NCBI RefSeq assembly: GCF_000585215.1
Contig: NZ_AONC01000014.1
Span: 1-64,000 of the forward strand
Length of the DNA stretch: 64,000 nt
Origin: Imhoffiella purpurea
Lineage (GTDB): Bacteria; Pseudomonadota; Gammaproteobacteria; Chromatiales; Chromatiaceae
Reading direction: 5' to 3'
In this document: positions 9,877-27,665 of the stretch, in pieces
Layout: every line of letters starts with the position of its first letter
Numbering within the stretch: position 1 is the first letter of the stretch
The notes under the pieces: model-generated
Told to the model about the DNA's origin: nothing
The model's input: only the letters and a program-made list of their open reading frames with translations
Databases searched by the model: none
Position numbers and translations under genes: made by a program

Positions 9877-10557
9877 ATGGGATACGAACGACTTCTCAAC
9901 ACATGGGTGGCCACTGGATTCGTCGCACTGGCGGCGATCGCGCCCGGCGCCCAGGCCGCCAGCTTCGGCGACTATCTCAAGCAGCTGGGCGCCTTCTCCT
10001 TCGGCGGGACCGAGTTCGACGCCAGCGACATGGACGGCAACCGCAAGGACTGGGCCGACCGCGAGCGCTGGGTGAAGGAGGCGCTCGATAATGCCTATCA
10101 GGCACTGGCGCGCTCGGACAAGGACGTGAATCTCTTCGACTTCCAGAACTACTACAACGTCCTCTCCATCCAGTGGACGCCCGAGTATCTGACGGATCCG
10201 GCGAACATCGGCAATCTCAACGCCTATGCGACCTTCACCGAATATCTCTCGCGCTACCTCGAGGTCAAGCAGGAGCTGATCACCAAGATCGCCGAGCTGA
10301 ACCGGCACTATGCCGTGCTGAAGCAGGTCGATCCGCGCCAGCTCACCGGTCCCTTCCAGCTCGACACCGGCGGCCGGGTCCAGTCCTACACCCAGCAGGC
10401 ATCCGGTGCGGTCGATGCCACGGCCCACCAGGCCGCGCTGGCGACCTCGGCCGGTGCGGTCGAGAAATATACGGCCGAACTCAATCGCGCCATCGACTAC
10501 GGCATCGAGCTCGAGCGCTATTTCAAGCAGGCGGCCGGCATCGGATCCGGAACCTGA
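9877..10557 (+). CDS. Small secreted helical protein of the VWA/solute-binding cluster
   Basis: 226 residues from the ATG at 9877, fixed by a full AGGAGG 5 nt upstream; an earlier in-frame ATG at 9805 would run through the REPIN. A signal peptide ends at AQA-AS. The mature protein is mostly helical, with a central amphipathic region (YLSRYLEVKQELITKIAEL) and a C-terminal helical repeat rich in Ala. No family is recognised. It follows the two solute-binding-like genes on the same strand and is also exported, so I infer a shared job, although the REP repeats separate it from them. Confidence 0.65.
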   Translation: MGYERLLNTWVATGFVALAAIAPGAQAASFGDYLKQLGAFSFGGTEFDASDMDGNRKDWADRERWVKEALDNAYQALARSDKDVNLFDFQNYYNVLSIQWTPEYLTDPANIGNLNAYATFTEYLSRYLEVKQELITKIAELNRHYAVLKQVDPRQLTGPFQLDTGGRVQSYTQQASGAVDATAHQAALATSAGAVEKYTAELNRAIDYGIELERYFKQAAGIGSGT

Positions 10558-10617
10558 ACTCCGATCGGGCGGCACCATATCCCGCTCCGGGGCATGGCGC
10601 GCCCGGCAGGGATCGGG

Positions 10618-10974
10618 CTATTTCTGCGGCGTCAGCTCGGTGATCCGGTAGACGTCGTCGCTACCCAGAACGATCCCGAAGTTCACCTTGTCTCCGGGAC
10701 TCACCCCGCTCAGATCGACCCCATCGGTCACCGGCAGATCCATGGTCATGGCCGGCCAGCTCAGGGCCGGGATCGGCTCGTGGGTGATGTTGACCTCGCC
10801 CTTGGCGGTGTCCACCGAATTGATCACCCCTTTTCCCATGGTGACGGCGCTCTGTTCGGACTGTGCCATGGATCCCATGGCCTCATGGTTCATCGTCTGA
10901 TGGTCCATGGTCTGGGCACCGGCCTGGAAGGCGGTCATTGTCAGTACGGTCGTCAATGCGATCAGCGTTTTCAT
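10618..10974 (-). CDS. CusF-like periplasmic copper-binding protein
   Basis: 118 residues with a signal peptide ending at AGAQ. A Met/His-rich stretch ([14 protein letters not shown]) precedes a CusF-type OB-fold domain: GKGVINSVD, then [17 protein letters not shown]-like segment holding the W and MxM copper ligands. In CusF these residues bind Cu(I)/Ag(I) and pass it to CusB. The start overlaps the stop of the RND pump gene by 4 nt (ATGA), which implies translational coupling in the efflux operon. Confidence 0.88.
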   Translation of the reverse strand: MKTLIALTTVLTMTAFQAGAQTMDHQTMNHEAMGSMAQSEQSAVTMGKGVINSVDTAKGEVNITHEPIPALSWPAMTMDLPVTDGVDLSGVSPGDKVNFGIVLGSDDVYRITELTPQK

Positions 10975-13900
10975 CCGTTTCCTCGTTCGGTCGTGTCGTT
11001 GGAGTCGTCGGCCTCGGGCGGTCGGCCCTCGGCCGTCTTGCTCAGGCCCCTGCGCTGCCAGACCAGATAGATGGCCGGGATGACGAAGAGGCTGAGTAGG
11101 GGGGCGGTCAGCATTCCGCCGACCATGGGCGCGGCGATGCGTCGCATCACCTCCGATCCGGTTCCATGTCCGATCATGATGGGCAGCAGGCCGGCGATGA
11201 TGACCGCGACCGTCATCGCCTTGGGCCGCACACGCAGCACCGCGCCCTCCATGATGGCGGCCTCCAGATCCCGGGTGTCGTGCAGTGCGTTCCGCGCGCG
11301 CCGTTCGTTCAGGGCGTTGTCGAGATAGACCAGCATCACCACGCCGAATTCGGTCGCCACCCCGGCCAAGGCGATGAATCCGACCGCCACCGCGACCGAG
11401 AGGTGATACCCCAGCACCGCGATCAGCCAGAATCCGCCGACCAGGGCGAAGGGCAGCGAGAGCATCACCAGCCACACCTGGCCGAGCCGGCGGAACACCA
11501 GATAGAGCAGCACGAAGATGATGAGCAGCGTGAAGGGGACCACCTGGGTCAGACGCTCCTTCACCCGCAGCATGTATTCGTACTGACCGGACCAGGTGAT
11601 GGAATAGCCGGGCGGGAGCTCGACCCGGTCGCGGACCCGGGCCTGGGCGGCGGCGACATAGGTGCCGATATCGACGCCCCGGATGTCGACGAAGGTCCAG
11701 CCGTTGAGCCGGGCATTCTCGCTCTTGAGCATGGGCGGGCCGTCGACGATCTCGACCGCGGCGATCTGGCTCAGCGGGACCTGGGCACCGGTCGGGGTCA
11801 CGACCGGCAGCGCGCGCAGCTTGAGGAGATCGTCGCGCTCCTCGCGCGGGAAGCGCAGATTGACCGGATAGCGCTCCAGACCCTCGACGGTCTGGGTGAC
11901 GTTGACCCCGCCGACGGCGGCGGCGACCAGCGCGTTGATGTCCGAGATGTTGAGCCCGACCCGCGCCGCCGCGACCCGGTCGGGCCGGATCTCGATGTAG
12001 CGCCCGCCGGCGACCCGCTCGGAGAAGGCCGAGGCGGTGCCGGGCAGGTCGCGCAGCGCGCGCTCGATGTCGCGGCCGATGCGCTCGATCGCGTCCAGGT
12101 TCGGTCCGGCCACCTTGATCCCGACCGGGGTCTTGATGCCGGTGGCGAGCATGTCGATGCGGGTCTTGATCGGCATCACCCAGGCGTTGGTGACGCCCGG
12201 GATGTCCAGGGTCGCGTCCAGCTCCTCGATCAGCCCCTCCAGGGTCAGGCCGGGCCGCCATTCGGAGCGCGGCTCGAGCTGGATGACCGTCTCGATCATG
12301 GTCAGGGGCGCCGGATCGGTGGCCGTGTCGGCCCGGCCGATCTTGCCGAAGACCCGCTTCACCTCGGGGATGGAGGCGATCAGACGGTCGGTCTGCTGCA
12401 GCAGCTGCTGGGCCTTGCCGATCGAGAGACCGGGCAAGGTGGTCGGCATGTACATGAGGTCGCCCTCGTCGAGCTCGGGCATGAACTCCGAGCCGAGCCC
12501 CGTCCCCAGATGGCGCAGTCCGGGCAGATCGCGGGTCAGGCCGCGCCAGGCGTCCGACATTCCCGTCTGCCAATCCTCGATACGGGTGATGGAGGAGGCC
12601 CCTGCGTCCTTGTGTACCAGGGCGACTGCCTGGAAGGGCCACTTCAGGGGTTCGAGCAGACCGCCGACGCCCTGGAGCGGCACCAACAGACTGGCCAGGA
12701 TCAGGATCGAGACCAGGATGGTCGCGCGCGGTGCCGCCAGCACCCCGCGCAGCAGCGGACGATAGATCCAGATCAGCGCCCGGTTCAGCGGGTTGCGGTC
12801 CTCGCTCGGGATGCGTCCGCGGATGAAATAGCCCATGAGCACGGGCACCAGGGTCACCGAGAGCCCGGCCGCGGCGGCCATGGCATAGGTCTTGGTGTAG
12901 GCCAGCGGCGCGAACATGCGTCCCTCCTGGGCCTCCAGCGCGAACACGGGGAGGAAGCTCAGGGTGATGATGAGCAGCGAGAAGAAGAGCGCCGGCCCCA
13001 CCTCGGCCGCCGCCGCGCCCACGACCCGCCAGTGGGCCTCGCCGCGCGGTGATTCGCCATGGGCGTGGCGGTAGCGCTCCAGGTGCTTGTGGGCGTTCTC
13101 GATCATGACGATGGCGGCATCCACCATGGCCCCGATGGCGATGGCGATCCCGCCCAGGGACATGATGTTGGCGTTGATGCCCTGGTGGCGCATGACGATG
13201 AAGGCGGCCAGCACCCCGAGCGGCAGGGTGACGATGGCGACCAGGCCCGAACGCAGATGGAAGAGGAAGACCAGGCACACCAGGGCGACGACGACGAACT
13301 CCTCCAGCAGCTTGTCCTCGAGGTTGTCCACCGCGCGCAGGATCAGCTCGGAGCGGTCGTAGGTGGGGACGATCTCGACGCCCTCGGGCAGGCCCTGGGC
13401 CAGATCCTTCAGCCGGGCCTTGACCGCCGAGATGGTGGCGAGGGCGTTCTCGCCGTAGCGCATCACCACGATGCCTCCGGCGATCTCGCCCTCGCCGTCG
13501 AGGTCGGCGACCGCACGCCTCATCTCGGGACCGATCTGGACCCGGGCCAGGTCGCGCAGCAGCACGGGGGTGCCCTCGGGCGTCACCGCGATGGGGATGG
13601 TCTCGATGTCGGCGACCGACTGCAGATAGCCCCGGCTGCGGATCATGTACTCGGCCTCGGCCAGCTCCACGACCGAGCCGCCGACCTCCTGGTTGGCGTC
13701 GCGGATGGCGCTCGACAGCCTGGAGAGCGGGATGCCGTAGGCGCGCAGCTTCTCGGGGTCGGCCACCACCTGGTACTGGCGCACCATGCCGCCGACCGAG
13801 GCGACCTCGGCGACGCCCGGGACCGTCTGCAGCTCGAACTTGAGGAACCAGTCCTGGAGGCTGCGCAGCTCGGCCAGGTCGTGCCGGCCGCTGCGGTCGA

Positions 13901-14330
13901 CCAGGGCGTAGCTGAAGACCCAGCCGACCCCGGTGGCGTCCGGACCCAGCCTCGGGTTCACGCCCTCGGGCAGGCGCGAGGCGGCCTGGTTCAGGTATTC
14001 CAGCACCCGCGAGCGCGCCCAGTAGAGGTCGGTGCCGTCCTCGAAGATGACGTAGACGTAGGAGTCGCCGAAGAAGGAATACCCCCGGACCGTCTGCGCC
14101 CCGGGAACCGAGAGCATGGTGGTGGTGATGGGGTAGGTGACCTGATCCTCGACCACCCGGGGCGACTGGCCCGGGAAGCCGGTGCGGATGATGACCTGCA
14201 CGTCCGAGAGGTCCGGGATGGCGTCGAGCGGGGTCTGACGGACCGCCGAGATGCCCCAGAGCGTCAGGACCAGGGTGGCGAGCAGGACCAGGAAGCGGTT
14301 GCGGATCGACCAGTCGATGACCTTGTCCAT
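10971..14330 (-). CDS. cusA: Cu(I)/Ag(I) efflux RND pump, CusA family
   Basis: 1119 residues, somewhat longer than the usual 1050 or so because of a hydrophilic C-terminal tail. It begins with the typical HME-RND N-terminus ([14 protein letters not shown]) and holds the TM4 signature [20 protein letters not shown], typical of the monovalent-cation (CusA/SilA) branch rather than CzcA. Two large periplasmic loops and twelve membrane segments are apparent. It drives proton-coupled export of copper or silver from periplasm or cytoplasm. It starts 4 nt after the cusB-like stop and overlaps the cusF-like start. Confidence 0.93.
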   Translation of the reverse strand: MDKVIDWSIRNRFLVLLATLVLTLWGISAVRQTPLDAIPDLSDVQVIIRTGFPGQSPRVVEDQVTYPITTTMLSVPGAQTVRGYSFFGDSYVYVIFEDGTDLYWARSRVLEYLNQAASRLPEGVNPRLGPDATGVGWVFSYALVDRSGRHDLAELRSLQDWFLKFELQTVPGVAEVASVGGMVRQYQVVADPEKLRAYGIPLSRLSSAIRDANQEVGGSVVELAEAEYMIRSRGYLQSVADIETIPIAVTPEGTPVLLRDLARVQIGPEMRRAVADLDGEGEIAGGIVVMRYGENALATISAVKARLKDLAQGLPEGVEIVPTYDRSELILRAVDNLEDKLLEEFVVVALVCLVFLFHLRSGLVAIVTLPLGVLAAFIVMRHQGINANIMSLGGIAIAIGAMVDAAIVMIENAHKHLERYRHAHGESPRGEAHWRVVGAAAAEVGPALFFSLLIITLSFLPVFALEAQEGRMFAPLAYTKTYAMAAAAGLSVTLVPVLMGYFIRGRIPSEDRNPLNRALIWIYRPLLRGVLAAPRATILVSILILASLLVPLQGVGGLLEPLKWPFQAVALVHKDAGASSITRIEDWQTGMSDAWRGLTRDLPGLRHLGTGLGSEFMPELDEGDLMYMPTTLPGLSIGKAQQLLQQTDRLIASIPEVKRVFGKIGRADTATDPAPLTMIETVIQLEPRSEWRPGLTLEGLIEELDATLDIPGVTNAWVMPIKTRIDMLATGIKTPVGIKVAGPNLDAIERIGRDIERALRDLPGTASAFSERVAGGRYIEIRPDRVAAARVGLNISDINALVAAAVGGVNVTQTVEGLERYPVNLRFPREERDDLLKLRALPVVTPTGAQVPLSQIAAVEIVDGPPMLKSENARLNGWTFVDIRGVDIGTYVAAAQARVRDRVELPPGYSITWSGQYEYMLRVKERLTQVVPFTLLIIFVLLYLVFRRLGQVWLVMLSLPFALVGGFWLIAVLGYHLSVAVAVGFIALAGVATEFGVVMLVYLDNALNERRARNALHDTRDLEAAIMEGAVLRVRPKAMTVAVIIAGLLPIMIGHGTGSEVMRRIAAPMVGGMLTAPLLSLFVIPAIYLVWQRRGLSKTAEGRPPEADDSNDTTERGNG

Positions 14331-14334
14331 GGGC

Positions 14335-15621
14335 TCACCGCATCCGTCGGAAACTGGCCTGGAGGCTGGACTCGGAGTCGATCAGGAACTGGCCCGAGAC
14401 GACGATGGCATCGCCCGGCTCCAGTCCCGAGAGGACCTCGACCCGCCCCTCGGACTCCATCCCGGTCGCCACGTCGACCGGCTGGAAGCGGCCCTCGCCG
14501 AGCGCCTTGACCACGCTCTCGCGCTGGCCGGTGACGATGAGCGCCTCGCGCGGGATGGTGATGGCATCCGGCTTGGGATCGCCCGCGATGAGGACGTCGG
14601 CGAACATGTTGGGCTTGAGTTCGAGCCCAGGGTTGGAGAAGACCAGGCGCACCCGCAGGGTGCGGGTCTGGGGATCCAGATCCGGATAGAGATACTCGAC
14701 CTTGCCCGTCCAGGTCCGGCCGGGATAGGCCGGCACCCGCATCTCGGCCCGCATGCCGGGGCGGACCCAGGCCAGCTGGTGCTCGAAGACGTCGACCATG
14801 ACCCAGACTTCCGAGAGGGCGGCGATGGTGAACATCTCGCTCGAGGGGGTCACGTACATACCCTCGCGGGCCTCCATCCGGGTGACGATGCCGTCCGCGG
14901 GCGCCAGGACGGGGATGGTGTTGCGGGTCTCGCGGCTGCGCTCGATGTCGCGGATCACCGGCTCGGGGACGCCCAGCAGGCGCAGGATGTTGCGGGCCTT
15001 GTCCGGCGCGACCCGGGGGGCGTTCGATCCGCCCCGCTCCAGCGCGATGAGAAAGTCCACCTGCGCCGAGAGGATGTCGGGCGCGTAGAGGTCGGCCAGT
15101 TTCTGGTCCTTGCGGACCGGCTCGCCCTCGGCGCGCAGGCTCAGCCCCTCGATCCAGCCCGCCGCGCGCGGATGCACGTGCGCGAGCCGGGTCTCGTCGT
15201 AGGCGACGCGGCCCACGGCCCGCACCTCGCGGGCGAGGGGGCCGCGTTCCACCTCGGCGGTGCGCACCGCCAGACGCTGCTGCATGAGGCCGCTGACGGC
15301 GACTTCGGGATGGGGCTCGGTCTCGGGCGCGGCGGCCTTGGGCGTCACGCGCTTCTCGATCAGATCCATGCCGCAGATGGGGCAGGTTCCCGGGTGGTCC
15401 TGCCGGATCTGCGGATGCATGGGACAGATGTAGGTGGGATCCTGGTGTTTGGCGGCGTGTTCCAGCGCCGTCTCCCGGGCGGGTGCCTGGTTATCCTGAT
15501 CGGTCGGGCCGGGCTCGGGCTTGGGTCCGTCGCAGCCGGTCAGGGCGGCGACGATGAGCGCCAAGGCGGCGGCCCCGGCGAGGCCCGCCGCGTGGCGGCG
15601 GGTCGTCGAATGGGTGGACAT
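14335..15621 (-). CDS. cusB: CusB-type membrane fusion protein with heavy-metal-binding N-terminus
   Basis: 428 residues from the ATG at 15621, which has AGGAGA 6 nt upstream. The N-terminus carries a lipobox (AALTGC), so it is probably a lipoprotein on the periplasmic face. Residues about 60-85 form a heavy-metal-binding domain with YICPMHP and CPICGM motifs. The barrel-sandwich hybrid and hairpin follow ([19 protein letters not shown], then the LYAPDI region), and the adaptor ends in a beta-barrel/MP domain. It links the RND pump to an outer-membrane channel and receives metal from the CusF-like protein. No channel gene is in this operon. Confidence 0.9.
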   Translation of the reverse strand: MSTHSTTRRHAAGLAGAAALALIVAALTGCDGPKPEPGPTDQDNQAPARETALEHAAKHQDPTYICPMHPQIRQDHPGTCPICGMDLIEKRVTPKAAAPETEPHPEVAVSGLMQQRLAVRTAEVERGPLAREVRAVGRVAYDETRLAHVHPRAAGWIEGLSLRAEGEPVRKDQKLADLYAPDILSAQVDFLIALERGGSNAPRVAPDKARNILRLLGVPEPVIRDIERSRETRNTIPVLAPADGIVTRMEAREGMYVTPSSEMFTIAALSEVWVMVDVFEHQLAWVRPGMRAEMRVPAYPGRTWTGKVEYLYPDLDPQTRTLRVRLVFSNPGLELKPNMFADVLIAGDPKPDAITIPREALIVTGQRESVVKALGEGRFQPVDVATGMESEGRVEVLSGLEPGDAIVVSGQFLIDSESSLQASFRRMR

Positions 15622-15728
15622 GCTGGTCTCCTGCGGAGCCCGCGCGGCACGGAGGGCGCCGCGCGGACGATCGTCATGATCGGCGACGACACGGGGGGTC
15701 GCCGCCGGCTGGGTCGGTCGCAAGGACC

Positions 15729-16091
15729 TCAGACGCGCGGAGGTCGTTCGGGGAGAGTGGGGACGAAGCGATAGAAATGCCGTCTCGACGCGACGGCCGG
15801 CATCGGCTGGCCGAAACGATCCGGGATCGATACGGTCGATGCAAGAGGAACGGCGATCGTGACCAGGCAGTGCAGGGCGCACCTGTGGCAGTCGAGGTGA
15901 GGCGAATGTGCGATCCCCCGCGAGGTGCCGTCCGCTTGCCGATGATGCGTGCAGATCGCCGTCGTCTGCCCGGTCGCTCCAGACCCGTGCCGGCACTCCA
16001 GCATCGCGGAAGCCCAGACCTGAGCCTGCAGAACGAGCAGGAGGAGGGCCGCGATCATGGTGGTCGAGGCACGTCGGCGCTTCATCGGCAT
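15729..16091 (-). CDS. C/H-rich exported protein of the copper operon (DUF2946-like)
   Basis: About 120 residues. The start at 16091 (or 16085) is tentative because no good ribosome-binding site is seen. An N-terminal hydrophobic segment (MIAALLLLVLQAQVWA) is a signal peptide or anchor. The mature part has a CRHGSG motif, an ICTHH motif and an HLDCHRCALHC cluster, all possible metal ligands. Its size and layout resemble DUF2946 proteins, which often sit beside copper genes. It lies 107 nt upstream of cusB on the same strand and is probably the first gene of the operon. Confidence 0.6.
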   Translation of the reverse strand: MPMKRRRASTTMIAALLLLVLQAQVWASAMLECRHGSGATGQTTAICTHHRQADGTSRGIAHSPHLDCHRCALHCLVTIAVPLASTVSIPDRFGQPMPAVASRRHFYRFVPTLPERPPRV

Positions 16092-16307
16092 GGGTGTGGG
16101 AGTGAGAATAGGTCGCAGGAATACCTCTCTATTGACACCTGAGAGATCCATACTCATGTATCGGTTCCAGAGCCGGAGGATAATTTCTCGGTTTGGGCGA
16201 GTATCCACGAGAGCACGACCATCGGCCGTTCGACTCTGCAGCATTGGTCACATGATCTGATGGCGATCACAGAATATGATCCAGCCTGAACAGCGGGAGT
16301 GACTGTC

Positions 16308-17435
16308 ATGGCCGACAAATGGCGCGATCAGACGGTCTTGATCGTCGACGACGAGCCAGCCAACATCGATCTGCTGGTGAGCGCTCTCAAGGAGCAATAC
16401 CTCGTCAAGGCGGCGACGCGCGGTGAGAAGGCGCTCGACATCGTCCGTACCGGCGCCCCGCCGGATATCATCCTGCTCGACGTCATGATGCCGGGAATGG
16501 ACGGCTACGAGGTGTGTCGTCTGCTCAAGGAAGATTTCACGACACGCCATATCCCCATCGTCTTCGTCACGGCCCGGATCGGCACCGAGGACGAGATCCG
16601 CGGGTTCGGTCTGGGCGCCGTCGACTACATCACCAAGCCGATCAGCCCCCCCGTCGTCCAGGCGCGCGTGCGCGCCCAGCTCGCGCTGCACGATCAGAAC
16701 CGGGTGCTGGAGCGCAAGGTCATGGAGCGGACCGCCCAGCTTCAGGAGACCCGCCTGCAGATCATCCAGCGGCTCGGCCGGGCGGCCGAATACAAGGACA
16801 ACGAAACCGGGCTGCATGTCATCCGCATGAGCCTCTATTCCAAGATCCTCGGACGCTCCGTCGGCATGAGCGATCACCAGGCGGAGCTGCTCTTGAATGC
16901 CGCGCCGATGCACGATATCGGCAAGATCGGCATACCGGACAGCATTCTCCAGAAGCCCGGCAAGCTGACGTCGGCCGAATGGGAGATCATGCGCACCCAT
17001 TGTCGGATCGGCGCCGACATCCTCGGCGAGACCGGTGGCTCCGAGCTTCTGGAGATGGCCCGTGTCGTGGCGCTGACGCACCATGAGAAATGGGACGGTT
17101 CCGGATATCCGCAAGGTCTGGCGGGCGAGGCCATCCCTCGGGTGGGGCGTATCGTCGCCATCGCCGACGTCTTCGACGCACTCACCTCGGTACGCCCCTA
17201 CAAGCGCGCCTGGACGGTCGAGGAATCGATCGAACAGCTGCGCCGGGATTCGGGCACCCATTTCGATCCGACACTGGTTCCGCGCTTTCTGGATCTCCTG
17301 CCGGAGATCCTGTCCATCCGGGATCGATATGCCGAGGCAGAGGTCGGCACCCTGAGACGGGGCGGTCGATCCGGGGTCGTTGCCGAGTCGCTGAGCAACA
17401 AGGGCAAGAGCCCGGGGATCTCCACGAGACACTGA
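16308..17435 (+). CDS. Response regulator with HD-GYP phosphodiesterase domain
   Basis: 375 residues from the ATG at 16308 (GGGAG 8 nt upstream; a GTG at 16299 is less likely). A receiver domain occupies about 8-125, with acidic pocket VDDE, phosphoacceptor Asp58 (LLDVMMP) and Lys in YITKP. A short coiled coil (about 130-150) leads to an HD-GYP domain with H202-D203 in HDIGKIGIPD and GYP at 266-268. HD-GYP proteins hydrolyse cyclic di-GMP. The gene ends 22 nt before a BvgS-type kinase on the same strand, so the kinase is its likely phosphodonor. Confidence 0.92.
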   Translation: MADKWRDQTVLIVDDEPANIDLLVSALKEQYLVKAATRGEKALDIVRTGAPPDIILLDVMMPGMDGYEVCRLLKEDFTTRHIPIVFVTARIGTEDEIRGFGLGAVDYITKPISPPVVQARVRAQLALHDQNRVLERKVMERTAQLQETRLQIIQRLGRAAEYKDNETGLHVIRMSLYSKILGRSVGMSDHQAELLLNAAPMHDIGKIGIPDSILQKPGKLTSAEWEIMRTHCRIGADILGETGGSELLEMARVVALTHHEKWDGSGYPQGLAGEAIPRVGRIVAIADVFDALTSVRPYKRAWTVEESIEQLRRDSGTHFDPTLVPRFLDLLPEILSIRDRYAEAEVGTLRRGGRSGVVAESLSNKGKSPGISTRH

Positions 17436-17457
17436 TCCGAGGCGAGGGAGGCCAGCA

Positions 17458-21090
<3,633 letters not shown>

Positions 21091-21129
21091 CTTCGGGCAC
21101 CAGGCGAACGGGCCTGGCCGGCGAAGCCT

Positions 21130-25761
<4,632 letters not shown>

Positions 25762-25769
<8 letters not shown>

Positions 25770-26643
25770 CGCAATCGGGCTCGGTGTCGATGGTGGCAGG
25801 GGACTCGGCAGGGCCGAATCCGAGGCCTGACAGCAGATCCAGATGCTCGGTGCTGCCGAGATAGGTTCTTGCAGCCTCGTTCCATGCCTCGGCCAAACCG
25901 CTATCCGAACGCCGAAAGGCGAATGCGCCCCGGCCATAGCAGCGGGCCTCGGAGGAACGCTCGGACATCTGGATCAGGGCCGCATGAGGGCAGGTTCCAT
26001 GGCGGATGCACCAGCGCAGACTGGGCGCCGAGAGCAGCATGGCGTCGGCCAGTCCGGATCCGACCGCGGCATATCCGGTGCGGGCGTCCGGTACCCGAAT
26101 CAGGCGCGATGGGGACACATGCAGATCGACCAGCAATGACTCCTCGACGGCACCCTCCAGGACGGCGATCTTCAGTTCGGGATGGCGCTGCAGATCGAGG
26201 AGGGACGCCAGTCCATGGGGGTTCGTGTCGGGGACGAGCAGAGCCGGAGCCGCCCGAAAGGTTTTGCGGGAGAACAGCACCCGCTCGGCACGTGCCGGTG
26301 TGACGAAGAGTCCGGCGGCGATGACGTCGATCCGTCCCGTCTGGAGGGCGGGTATCAGCTCGTCGAACTGCATCTGGTACCAGGAAATCCGCTCGATGCC
26401 GAGCCGCGACAGGATGCGCCGGGCGACCTCGGGCGATTCGCCCATGACCTCGCCGTCGCCATCGACGAAGGCGTAGGGCGGTTCGATCGCGTAGCCGATG
26501 CGGATCGAGTCCGCGTCCAGGATCCTGTCGAACGAGTCGTCGCCGGACCTCGGCCAGAGCAGCATGCCGAGCAGAACCGCTGCCGCGATCAGGAGAAGGG
26601 TGGTGCGTGCAAACGGCATTGTCTCCATTCGGTTCGGTCGCAT
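25762..26643 (-). CDS. Type-3 periplasmic solute-binding protein next to a hybrid kinase
   Basis: About 293 residues; candidate starts are 26643, 26628 and 26619. A hydrophobic N-terminus (TTLLLIAAAVLLGMLLWP) without a clear signal peptidase site suggests a membrane anchor. The SBP_bac_3 domain follows: IRIGYAIEPPYAFVDGDGEV, a GRIDVIAAGLFVTPAR segment and a YAAVGSGLADAML segment are family hallmarks. Such proteins bind amino acids or related small molecules. No permease is nearby, while the gene overlaps a sensor kinase by 8 nt, so it probably serves sensing rather than uptake. Confidence 0.85.
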
Positions 26644-27057
26644 CTCAATCCAGCAAGGCGGTCCGGTCCGAGGGCCAGGATCCGAAGCGAGGCGATTCTT
26701 CTCCGGGGTTGCATTTTGACGCGCCCATGTGGTCGAGAATCGAGGGCGTCCGTGGCGCTGACGGAGCCCGCGAGCCATCGGTATTTCCATACCCATCTTA
26801 GATGGCCCGTCGGTGTTCTGTAAGTGCAATGCTCCAATGACACTGGAAGACCCGCGCGCCGGGTGGGTTCTATTGGAATTCCGGTCGAACCTCGGACGCA
26901 TCGAGGAGGATGCGGGCCGTGAATCGGGCTCTCTGTCAGGTAAATCTGACACGAAATGAAGCCTGCTCTCACAGAGATCTGCAGCGAGCCTTGATATTGC
27001 GCCCGACCCATATGCATTAGGCTGAAGGTCAAGGAAATCCGCATCGGAGTCACGGTC
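26644..27057. other. Divergent promoter region between the solute-binding protein and cheD
   Basis: 414 bases with no convincing gene. A TTGATA box near 26992 could act as a -35 element for cheD, but no good -10 follows at the right spacing. Nothing else recognised. Confidence 0.3.
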
Positions 27058-27597
27058 ATGCAGCTTCTGAACACAACCCAGACCATGAGAGACATCCACA
27101 TCCATTCCTGTGGCGTCTGGTTCGGTGGCGGGCCGGTGCGGCTGCGCACCATTCTCGGCTCCTGCGTCGCCATCACGCTCTGGCATCCGAGGCTGCGTAT
27201 CGGTGGACTCTGTCACTTCATGATCGCCGAGTCGTCCTCGCCCAAGAGGGTCGAGCGCAACGGCTGCTATGCCGATTCGGCCATGGAGATGCTGGAGGCC
27301 GGGATCGCCAAGGCTGGCGTGAAACCCCGCGATCTCGAGGCCAAGCTCTTCGGTGGCGGCCAGATGTTCGCCTGTCCCGAGCCGGGCGCGAAATGGTCGA
27401 TGCTGAACCAGGTCCAGGAGCGCAATATCGCGGTGGGGCGCGATCTCGTGCGCCGCTACGGGCATCCCATCGTGGCCGAGCATCTCGGGGGACAGGGGCA
27501 TCGCAGTCTGGTGTTCGATCTGACGACTGGTCTGGCCTGGCTCAAGCACAGCCCCCTCGGTAGCGCCCAGACGCCTGAACGTCAGCTTGCGGCCTGA
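27058..27597 (+). CDS. cheD: Chemoreceptor glutamine deamidase CheD
   Basis: 179 residues. The catalytic thiol is Cys36 in ILGSCVAI and the His is His53 in GGLCHFM; the LFGGGQMF and HLGGQGHR motifs are also typical of CheD. CheD deamidates specific glutamines of chemoreceptors to glutamate and can interact with CheC or CheY. The gene is alone: no cheA, cheR or cheB neighbours. The only chemoreceptor in the window is at 4586. It is followed closely by a large PAS kinase on the same strand. Confidence 0.93.
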   Translation: MQLLNTTQTMRDIHIHSCGVWFGGGPVRLRTILGSCVAITLWHPRLRIGGLCHFMIAESSSPKRVERNGCYADSAMEMLEAGIAKAGVKPRDLEAKLFGGGQMFACPEPGAKWSMLNQVQERNIAVGRDLVRRYGHPIVAEHLGGQGHRSLVFDLTTGLAWLKHSPLGSAQTPERQLAA

Positions 27598-27665
27598 GTC
27601 GAGCTGAGGGGGCCGGCTCGCCCCGACCTCGACGGCTGTCGGCTCGGGATTGCGCGATCGTCCGA

